A DNA stretch of 64,000 bases from Candidatus Auribacterota bacterium (GTDB lineage Bacteria > Auribacterota > Tritonobacteria > UBA1439), in the NCBI GenBank assembly GCA_026392015.1, contig JAPLCW010000123.1:1-64000 (forward strand), in the 5' to 3' direction. The position numbers and the translations under genes were made by a program. Below the pieces are notes generated by a model. That model made no database searches, was not told the DNA's origin, and saw only the letters and a program-made list of their open reading frames with translations. Positions within the stretch are counted from its first letter, which is position 1, and every line of letters begins with the position of its first letter. Below, piece by piece: positions 16,607 to 24,193 of the stretch.

Positions 16607-19144
16607 ATGAAGATCTCCTCACAAGGGAAATATTCTCCCGCGCGTACCATGGTGGCCCAGGTATGCTGTATTCTGATCGCAGTGTGCATACTCGGCGCAG
16701 CCCTATGGGTTGAATGGAACGTCTATGGGATTGCGTTTAATAGCGCCAAGGGGGGCCGAGAACTTGTAAATTTCAGCCAACGGCTTCATGTGAAGATCCC
16801 CGACTTCATGAAGGCGATTGGGTTTACCGGCCCAACCCTCGCGCTATCGCTGGGGATGTATATCCTCATCGTGTGCGGCCTCTTCCTGGCGTTCCTGTCC
16901 GGAAAAAATGTTACGAATGTCCCGCCATTCATGCCCGTGCCCGCCCTCCCATGGCGTTTTACGAAATTGGTTCGCGTGATAGCTTTCATTGCCGGCGCAG
17001 CATGTATGACCTATCTCCTGGTGAGGGTGATGAGTCATCATGCCCGTCAAAAGGATGTTCTCATCTGGATAGCGGCTATTATCTCTTTCGGCGTGGTGCT
17101 CGCCGATCGTCGCGATGAACGGCCTTTGCCCCTGTTAAGCCGCGGTGAATGGATTTGGCTCGGAATCTTTACAGTCGGTTTTGCGGTCTTCTATATGTGG
17201 CACGCAATGTGGTGGTTGTATTCGAGTTTGGGGGACGAGTGGATGTTTATGGGGCATGCGATGGAGTTTGTCTTGGCAGACAAGCTGGACCCGTTCTCGC
17301 CGCTTGGGGTCGACGATATCATGCCTAAGTTTGTGAGTTATTCTCAAGCGGTCATGATGCACATATTGGGAGAGAATAATTTTGGCTGGCGCGCGAGCTC
17401 GGCTGTTTTTGCGGCAGTGTGTTTTATTCCGTTCTATTATTATATGAAGTATTTTTTTTCGAAAACCGCCGCAGTCATAGGAACAGGAGTGATGGCGTGC
17501 TCTCACTACCTGATAGCCTGGGCCACAACGGGCAAACCAGTCAATAATGCCAATATTTTCTTCTGCTTAACCTTTGGCCTCTATGCCTATTTCAGGCGGT
17601 TTCCCTCGAGAAGCCGTTGTTATCTCTACGGATCTTTTATTGGTCTGGGATTTTATTTCTACACCCCGGCGAAATTTTGCCTGCTCTTTATAATGATTCT
17701 ATACTTAATTGACTCGATCAAGGAGAGGGAGCTCAGGCGATTGAGGTATCCCCTGTATTTCCTTATAGGGTTTCTGATTGTCGGAGCTCCCATGATATTC
17801 CATCCCGACTTTATCAAGACGGTAGTGCTTAATCTTCAAACTACTTGCCTGAAACCGACCGTAGAGTTTGGTTCAGTGACCAGCGGCCTACCGCTCATGG
17901 GCAAGGTAAACTACGTCGCGAGGAACACGATATGGCTTTTCATCGCGCCTCTTTATTATCCCTGGATAGGAGCGAGTGCCACCTACAGGAATATCATGGA
18001 CACCTTAAGCGCTTCCCTTCTTGCGCTGGGAATATGCTGGTCAATAGTATGGGGATTTCGACGGCGGCAGGCAGCCGCGTTAACCATCACGTTTGTTGCG
18101 GCATTGGTGCTCATAGGCGGCACCACGCGATACAATTATCCCAAGACTACGCGTGCACTTTGTGTCTTCCCCTGGTGGGCCGCCTTCGCCGGCATAGGGG
18201 CGTGGCGTTTGCTTGAATTGGGCTATTCTTTCTCGTTACGGAGAAGATTCTGGGAGGTCTTCTGCTATGCCACCCTCGTAGCGGTATTGATACTTAATCT
18301 TGACCAGATGTACAGAATAGTCCCCGCGAGTTTCGATTTTATCTCTACCGAAATGCTTGTGGTGAGGGAAGTCGGGTACAGGCCGAGTAATTACCACGTC
18401 TATTATATATCCAATGTAGCGAAAGGGGACACAGGCGGAGCGATGGGTAGCTATGCAAAGTACTACGGGTATGCCTTGCGATTCCATACAATTAGGAATG
18501 AGGATCTGTTTAATGGATATCTTTGGGGGGCGCTGATAAAGCCCGCCCTCCTATTCGTGGACAATCGCAATAGTGAATGTAATGAGGTTCTCAAAGATAT
18601 TCGCAAATGCCTCCCGGGTGCTGTGGAAAGTAATTTAACGGCGACATGGGGTTGGGTATCATTGCATATGTGTGACTTTAATGGGGAGATTGCGTGCAAA
18701 CCGCCCGCGCCGGGAGAAGCGCCTCCCGTGAGGGAAGCAGGTAAAATTATTATGGATGATGTGTATCCCGGGTTTAAAATAGTCAGTGGAAAATGGAACA
18801 GTTCCTATACCAACGGCTGCTATGGAAAGACAAATCACTGGATAGGGGCGGGGGGAGGGGGATTAGCCGAGGCACAATGGAATATTGTCATCCCCAAAAC
18901 CGGTACGTACGAAGTGTTCGCGCTCTGGACGCAGTCGCTGGACCGTGCCCGCAATGCTCCTTATCTTATCCGGCACGCAGATGGAATCGATACGGTGAGG
19001 GTCAATCAGAGGGAAAACGGGGGGACTTGGAATAGCCTCGGGATTTTCAAGTTCTCCAAAGACCAACCGGCTTCCATTACCATTACCAATGACGCCGACC
19101 AGTGCGTCATCGCCGATGCGGTCAAGTTAGTTCCCAAAGATTAA
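16607..19144 (+). CDS. GT-C membrane glycosyltransferase with golvesin-like C-terminal domain
   Basis: The 845-aa protein has four to five extra hydrophobic segments (18-195) before the usual GT-C acidic pair, here Asp210-Glu211 in SLGDEWMF. Further membrane helices reach about 560. After a soluble linker comes a golvesin/xanthan-lyase-like domain at about 713-845 (IPKTGTYEVFALW, NAPYLI, VRVNQ, GGTWNSLG, IADAVKL) closely similar to that of the protein at 12202. The PA14-like module is absent. ATG 16607 is preceded only by a weak AAAGGG. Conserved acidic residues suggest an active glycosyltransferase; donor and acceptor are unknown. Repeats flank it on both sides, isolating it as a single transcription unit. 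Confidence 0.8.
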   Translation: MKISSQGKYSPARTMVAQVCCILIAVCILGAALWVEWNVYGIAFNSAKGGRELVNFSQRLHVKIPDFMKAIGFTGPTLALSLGMYILIVCGLFLAFLSGKNVTNVPPFMPVPALPWRFTKLVRVIAFIAGAACMTYLLVRVMSHHARQKDVLIWIAAIISFGVVLADRRDERPLPLLSRGEWIWLGIFTVGFAVFYMWHAMWWLYSSLGDEWMFMGHAMEFVLADKLDPFSPLGVDDIMPKFVSYSQAVMMHILGENNFGWRASSAVFAAVCFIPFYYYMKYFFSKTAAVIGTGVMACSHYLIAWATTGKPVNNANIFFCLTFGLYAYFRRFPSRSRCYLYGSFIGLGFYFYTPAKFCLLFIMILYLIDSIKERELRRLRYPLYFLIGFLIVGAPMIFHPDFIKTVVLNLQTTCLKPTVEFGSVTSGLPLMGKVNYVARNTIWLFIAPLYYPWIGASATYRNIMDTLSASLLALGICWSIVWGFRRRQAAALTITFVAALVLIGGTTRYNYPKTTRALCVFPWWAAFAGIGAWRLLELGYSFSLRRRFWEVFCYATLVAVLILNLDQMYRIVPASFDFISTEMLVVREVGYRPSNYHVYYISNVAKGDTGGAMGSYAKYYGYALRFHTIRNEDLFNGYLWGALIKPALLFVDNRNSECNEVLKDIRKCLPGAVESNLTATWGWVSLHMCDFNGEIACKPPAPGEAPPVREAGKIIMDDVYPGFKIVSGKWNSSYTNGCYGKTNHWIGAGGGGLAEAQWNIVIPKTGTYEVFALWTQSLDRARNAPYLIRHADGIDTVRVNQRENGGTWNSLGIFKFSKDQPASITITNDADQCVIADAVKLVPKD

Positions 19145-19266
19145 CAGAATGGTCAGGATATCTCACGATCCCAAAGAGGATATGTGCGCGAAGGTCAGCT
19201 CTTTTATACGCTTTTCCGGATTCCCGCCTGCGCGGGAATGACAGCTTTATTGTAAAGAAACGTTAG

Positions 19267-19457
19267 GTAATGCATCACTTATGGGTGGTACATTGCTGGA
19301 TATGTCATTCCTGCCCCCGTTTTCACGAGGGTAAACTCCAGCAGGAATCCAGGTTTCATACTGGATCCCCGCCTGCCTGCGCGAAGCCGCTTCGGCATAG
19401 GCAGGCTTTCGCGGGAATGACAAGTAAAAGGGATACCACCCATAAGTGACCCATTAC
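19267..19457. repeat. R1 MITE, complete, with 8-bp target duplication
   Basis: The 191-bp element is bounded by GTAATGCATCACTTATGG... and the near-perfect inverse ...CCATAAGTGACCCATTAC (24-bp ends, two mismatches). The flanking octamer AACGTTAG occurs on both sides (19259-19266 and 19458-19465), the mark of transposition. An extra palindrome (CCTGCCTGCGCGAAGCCGC...) is inserted in its interior. Confidence 0.9.
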
Positions 19458-19475
19458 AACGTTAGTGACACTACA

Positions 19476-19752
19476 CTAGCCTGGATTATTCACGAGGCGC
19501 CCGTATTAAAAGGGACATAACCACTGCGGCAATGAATATACTGAATATTTGGACGCAGATTTGCGCAGATGAACGCAGATTAACAAAAGAAGCAGATTGA
19601 ACCCTTGAAGTTTTAACCGCAAGCTGTATTTGTATCTGCGTGTTCTGCGTTCATCTGCGTCCTGAATGGCGATTAAGATATCAATGAGCCGTTTCTAAAG
19701 CGGGTTCGATAAATCGAACCCCTGCAATAGGGAGATGAATAATCCAGGCTAG
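19476..19752. repeat. R3 element with perfect 17-bp inverted ends
   Basis: CTAGCCTGGATTATTCA (19476-19492) is the exact reverse complement of TGAATAATCCAGGCTAG (19736-19752). Inside lies a second palindrome of GACGCAGATTTGCGCAGATG type. It also holds an 8-bp perfect hairpin, GGGTTCGA (19702-19709) and TCGAACCC (19714-19721) with a TAAA loop. A solo R2-type end (TAGTGACACTACACTAG) abuts it on the left. It ends 14 bp before the next gene. Confidence 0.85.
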
Positions 19753-19766
19753 GTGGGTAGACGCAT

Positions 19767-21542
19767 ATGACCTCGTGGAGACACTGTCTCTGGATCATGG
19801 GGCGGTTCGCGCTGGCCGCCCTGTTAGTCTGGGGGGTATTTCTTTTCAGAAGCTACATGCTCACCATGCCCTGTGAATGGCACACAGTGGCCAGGGCGTA
19901 TGCCGCTCTCCTCTGCTTCATTGCGATCGCTACCTTGTTCTTCCGGCTTTCCCCTCCCCAAACGAAGGCGTTGGGGACGGAGGGACGGGTTGTCTGGGGA
20001 GTTCTCGCCGGAGCGTGTGCACTGCTTTTTGCGCTTTTCTATCTCCACGACATTGCCTATAACCCTCTCGTGTTCTTTGGCGAGTGGCGCTCTTCATTGA
20101 CGTCGACCAGGATAATATGGAATAAGTTGTCTACAGGCTCTCTTATCCCCCCCTCGAGATACCACCTCGGGATGGGTTACTTTTACCTTCCTCTTTATGC
20201 TTTGCTCGGGGAGAGTATCTGGGCGGTAAAGCTGCTGTATCTGGCCTGCTGGACAGTTGCCGTCGGAATACTCACCGTCATCTGGTGGCGGAGGTACGGC
20301 TACGAGGGCGCTCTCTCCATCCTGCTCGTGGCATCCACGCTCGCGTACGGGCTTGCGGCGCTACGCGACTATAAGTGGCACATTGCTGCGGCGCTGCTCG
20401 CCGCGGCGCTCTTTTGGGTGGCATCACGGTTGGAACGACGCCGGGGGCCCGGAGGGTATCTTCTCCTTGTCGGTACGCTCGCGGCGGGGATTGTCTGCTA
20501 CCATGGGTGCGTCGTATATATATTATTCATGATAGTGTACCTGCTGTTGGGGCGGGAGTCTCACGCCGGATCGGAGCGTGGTAGCTGGACCGGAGCAAGA
20601 GGAGTGGGGCTTTTGGCCCTCATCGCTGTTGCCGCCGCAGCCGCGTGGGCGTGCAGTGAGTTTTTGTCCGGCAGGGTGGTGGAGCAGCTCACGCTGATCT
20701 ATGGCGGGGGAAGATGGTCATGGAATTTATCGCATATCCTCTGTACGTTCCTGTCGATCTTTTTTGCACAAACAGGCCCCGTGGCCTCGCTGGCCCTCGT
20801 CATCGGGCTCGGAGCGGGGATAGCGGATTTCAGGAGGGACTGGATTGCCCGGTTCTCGACGACGGGTTTCCTCGTGATATTCGCGGCCCTCATGCTGACG
20901 TTCCCGTTCAACGATATCAGCCATGCAAACTGCGTCGTCATGTTTGTTTTTCTCATCATGGCGTACGGGATATATTCTGTTCTCACACTCATCCCGTGGA
21001 CCATAGCGCGACAGATAGTTGTAGTTCTCCTCGCCTGGTGTCTCGTGCGACAGGAGTACCCGAATTACGAGAAATATTTCGGGGTCAACGAGCAAATGGG
21101 TTGTTACTTTGGTTATAATATGCAGGGTGTCGTTGCCCTTTACGATCTGAGGATCTCCGAGAGCCCCTCCGAGGGCGTGATATTTTTTCCCGCGCCCGGC
21201 ATGGATGTGGCGAAGGGAGGATTTGGGGAGCCGGTCCATGACGAAGTTCTCACGATGCGCGAATATTTCCCGTGGAAGAGCACGCTTCGGTACTTCAAGT
21301 CATTGGAGGACCTGCGCCGCGGTATAGAGGGTCAGATGGCAGAGCCCGCGGGGAAACCCGGTCCGATAAAGGTGTACATATCCACAGCCGTCGGTCGCGA
21401 GAGATTGGGTGAAGCGCTCCACGGGCTGAATTACCGGTGCACTGAAATCGCCTACTTTGAGCGCGAGTGGCGGCGGAGGTTTGCGGCATATAAGGTGGTG
21501 ATCAACGCCTCCGAAGGCGGTGCCGTGAAACAACAGCCATAG
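19767..21542 (+). CDS. Compact GT-C-like membrane protein
   Basis: At 591 aa this is the shortest GT-C-like protein of the island: about twelve hydrophobic segments (10-420) and a short soluble tail (430-591) without PA14 or golvesin modules. The position of the acidic pair reads FFGEW (Gly105-Glu106), so the aspartate is missing. The rest of the first loop (LIPPSRYHLGMGYFYLPLYALLG) keeps GT39-like spacing. GTGGG shortly before ATG 19767 may serve as a weak ribosome binding site. The nearest upstream DNA is an R3 repeat. It may be a diverged glycosyltransferase or a non-catalytic partner; the sequence does not decide. Confidence 0.7.
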   Translation: MTSWRHCLWIMGRFALAALLVWGVFLFRSYMLTMPCEWHTVARAYAALLCFIAIATLFFRLSPPQTKALGTEGRVVWGVLAGACALLFALFYLHDIAYNPLVFFGEWRSSLTSTRIIWNKLSTGSLIPPSRYHLGMGYFYLPLYALLGESIWAVKLLYLACWTVAVGILTVIWWRRYGYEGALSILLVASTLAYGLAALRDYKWHIAAALLAAALFWVASRLERRRGPGGYLLLVGTLAAGIVCYHGCVVYILFMIVYLLLGRESHAGSERGSWTGARGVGLLALIAVAAAAAWACSEFLSGRVVEQLTLIYGGGRWSWNLSHILCTFLSIFFAQTGPVASLALVIGLGAGIADFRRDWIARFSTTGFLVIFAALMLTFPFNDISHANCVVMFVFLIMAYGIYSVLTLIPWTIARQIVVVLLAWCLVRQEYPNYEKYFGVNEQMGCYFGYNMQGVVALYDLRISESPSEGVIFFPAPGMDVAKGGFGEPVHDEVLTMREYFPWKSTLRYFKSLEDLRRGIEGQMAEPAGKPGPIKVYISTAVGRERLGEALHGLNYRCTEIAYFEREWRRRFAAYKVVINASEGGAVKQQP

Positions 21543-21548
21543 GGCCGG

Positions 21549-21660
21549 GGGAGGACGTTTTCGAGGAGCGCACCTCGCCGGTATCGATCCCCGGGCGCCG
21601 AGCGGTGCTCGAGAATTTCTTTGGTTTTGCGGATACGCGGGAGCCCAATCAGGCGCATGC
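21549..21660 (-). pseudogene. Relic of a GT-C C-terminal domain
   Basis: About 50 bp at 21551-21600 match, by eye at roughly 80%, the part of the minus-strand gene 24194-26518 that encodes APAITTGEVHSPETFLP (around 24320-24375), including ACCTCGCCGGTA. Single-base gaps break the frame. The remaining sequence to 21660 no longer aligns visibly. It appears to be the decayed end of another minus-strand copy of that gene. Confidence 0.5.
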
Positions 21661-21750
21661 GGCAACGGGACATCAACAAATCCCATGGCTCAAACACCAA
21701 CACAAACACCCACGATGGTGCAGTGATCGAATGCGGGAGCTAAAGCGAAG

Positions 21751-24051
21751 ATGATGGATACTATTCTAGGTTTAGCCAAGAATTATCCCCTTTACATCCA
21801 GGGGGCAGGCAGGTGGATTTACGATCTGTGCGCGACTCATCCCACTAGTATTAAATTCGGCGTCATCTTTTTTGTCGTTGTAATGTGCCTCTGCGCCTTT
21901 TTTAGAGCCCGCCGATCTTATGGAACCCTGATCTGGATTATCGGGGCTATTGGCTGCGCCTATCTTGCACAAGTCTATATCATGGAGAATTACCTGTTGA
22001 GAGGGACATTGCTCTATCTTGAGGCCGCCATACTCATGTTTACCTATTGTGCGATGGTGAAAGGGGAATATGGCGCATCCGAGATCGTAATCGGGAAAAG
22101 GGCCACAATTGTGTTGATGGGTTTCATCATTTTAGGCGCTAGTTTCTTCCGATTTTATCGTCTTGCCGATTATCCAGATGCCGTTATTAACGATGAAGCG
22201 CTGAACTTACAGTGTGGTGTATATGCTATGCGCGGCGAGATAAAAGAGCTAGGACCAGTGTGGTCGGAAGCATCCCTGCACTGTTTCACGCTCTATAGTG
22301 AAGCATTTTTCTTTAAACTATTTGGCGTAAGTCTGTTTGCCGGGCGCATGGCAATGGCCGTGCCCGGCATTCTGGGAATAGTAGCTTTTTTTCTCATGAC
22401 TGACATGCTCTTCCCCCGCGCGGTAGCATTACTTGCAGCTTCTTTTTTAGCTACGTGTTATTGCTCTGTTGAATATGACAGGCTTGCGTCTGGGATCAAT
22501 CAAGGCACTTTATTCGCGTGCGCATCCTTCTATCTGCTTCTATTGGCTGAGAGGAAGAAAAGCGTGTTGTGCGGATTGCTGAGCGGGGCTGCTCTGGGTT
22601 TAGGCTTGGGGACCTTTTATACATTTGTGGGAGTAATACTTGTATTTATATCTTTTATCGCTTATAGGATTATTTTTGAGAGGGGCTTTCTTCGAAAGAA
22701 TTGGGTCATTCTTGTGCTGGTACTCATCGGATTTTTGGCTGTTGCGAGTCAACAATTACAGCAGCAAATACAGCATGCCATCGGTTATATACGGTCCGGT
22801 TTCCTTTTTTTCGGCCATCCCGTGCAGCTCCCGAGTTCTGTTCCCTCCCAAACGGACCTTTTACTGAGAAACATTGGATTGCTTGCGCGGATGCTGTTTC
22901 TTTCTATGGGTGAATCCATCTTCCTTATAAGTGAATTGCCGATGGCAAATGTTTTTTTAGTTCCGCTATTTGTTCTGGGAGGCATATGTGCGCTTTATTG
23001 TTTCAAGAGATATAATTATTTTCTGGTCTTAGTGTGGTTTGTCCTTGGCCCTATAGCGGGATTCCTCACCGAGCCGAATGATTACCGAATCATTGCATTT
23101 CTGCCTGCGGTATATATCCTTGCCGCCCTGGGAGCCTTTTTGCTTTTGAAAGTCATCATATCCAGTTTGAGGATCAATGGATATCTGGTTTTTGTCAGTT
23201 TGTTGGCTCTTATGTCCACTGCTATTCTTGCGGTTAATGTATATGTATATTTCAATAAATGCAGGACAACTGCAGGGTTTGAGGACAAGGAGATTGGCGA
23301 GTATGCAAACAGCCGGATTGGCAAAAACTTTATTTATTTTGTTGATTTTGGCACACCCGCAAACCCCTATGTTTTAACTTATGAGAGTAGGAGGGGAGAG
23401 GATCCTCAAAAATACTATTCTATTATTACGAGAGATGAAGTCTATTCAGCTATATTTAACAAACCTTCAGGCGGTCTGGACAGAATGTTCATTTTTTATA
23501 AGTCAGAAGAAAACAGCAAGTTTGTAGAGGATGTTGCAAAGGCGATGCCCTATGCGAAAGTTGAGCTGAAACAGTATCTAATCTCATGCATGCTCCCTGA
23601 AAATAAGCTCGCGAAAGAGCGGGGTTCCGATGTTGCATATCAGACGGCGTTTCAGGAAACCGCCCCTGGCCAGTGGGCGCGGGCGAGAGCCGTGAGCACT
23701 GAATTTGACTGGGGACACTATTCTATTCAGTATCCATTCAGGATTGAGACGGAAGGGAACTTCTGCGTCCCGAAGGATGACACGTACTATTTTCGATCAA
23801 TTGGTGGTGGGGATACGGAGGTTTACATAGACGGGAAGCAGGTTTCTCTCACGCCGTCGCCTTGCGTTTTGAAGAGCGGCGTCCACAGAATTCGTTTAAG
23901 GCATTTACAGGCAACGCCGGGCAAGTTTAGCCTCACGTGGAGAAGAGGCGAAGAGCAGGAAGCGCCAGTCTATATTTGGGGAGCGGTGCTCAAGAATCTC
24001 TTTGACCTTGCAGCCACGCCAGCACCTACTCGAACGCCTGGTCAGGAATAG
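21751..24051 (+). CDS. GT-C membrane glycosyltransferase with C-terminal PA14-like domain
   Basis: The 766-aa protein shares its whole architecture, including the N-terminal helices, ASEIVIGKRATI and the acidic pair Asp148-Glu149 in VINDEALN, with the protein at 12202. It ends after the PA14-like domain (about 648-745: FDWGHYSIQYPFRIETEGNF, TEVYIDGKQVS, KFSLTWRRG). The golvesin-like domain is missing, leaving a short Pro/Thr-rich tail. The two are recent paralogues differing by loss or gain of one module. The gene seems more AT-rich than its relative. GGGAG 11 nt before ATG 21751 is the best ribosome-binding candidate; ATG 21754 is equally possible. Likely an active lipid-sugar-dependent transferase of unknown specificity. 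Confidence 0.8.
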   Translation: MMDTILGLAKNYPLYIQGAGRWIYDLCATHPTSIKFGVIFFVVVMCLCAFFRARRSYGTLIWIIGAIGCAYLAQVYIMENYLLRGTLLYLEAAILMFTYCAMVKGEYGASEIVIGKRATIVLMGFIILGASFFRFYRLADYPDAVINDEALNLQCGVYAMRGEIKELGPVWSEASLHCFTLYSEAFFFKLFGVSLFAGRMAMAVPGILGIVAFFLMTDMLFPRAVALLAASFLATCYCSVEYDRLASGINQGTLFACASFYLLLLAERKKSVLCGLLSGAALGLGLGTFYTFVGVILVFISFIAYRIIFERGFLRKNWVILVLVLIGFLAVASQQLQQQIQHAIGYIRSGFLFFGHPVQLPSSVPSQTDLLLRNIGLLARMLFLSMGESIFLISELPMANVFLVPLFVLGGICALYCFKRYNYFLVLVWFVLGPIAGFLTEPNDYRIIAFLPAVYILAALGAFLLLKVIISSLRINGYLVFVSLLALMSTAILAVNVYVYFNKCRTTAGFEDKEIGEYANSRIGKNFIYFVDFGTPANPYVLTYESRRGEDPQKYYSIITRDEVYSAIFNKPSGGLDRMFIFYKSEENSKFVEDVAKAMPYAKVELKQYLISCMLPENKLAKERGSDVAYQTAFQETAPGQWARARAVSTEFDWGHYSIQYPFRIETEGNFCVPKDDTYYFRSIGGGDTEVYIDGKQVSLTPSPCVLKSGVHRIRLRHLQATPGKFSLTWRRGEEQEAPVYIWGAVLKNLFDLAATPAPTRTPGQE

Positions 24052-24193
24052 GGGAGTTATTCTTGAGAAGGCGACGAACTGAAAGATTTGAGGTTTGGCG
24101 CAAAGTTTAGCATGGTAATCGGGCCGCCAATACGCCGTATACGGTAAACACGCGGATGGGGTTGATGGAGTAAACCCACACCGTGTAGGGTTA

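Noticed and set aside
19702-19721. GGGTTCGA-TAAA-TCGAACCC hairpin considered as a tRNA T-arm
   Set aside because: No acceptor, D or anticodon arms fit around it, and similar sequence occurs in the repeat at 59080-59140.
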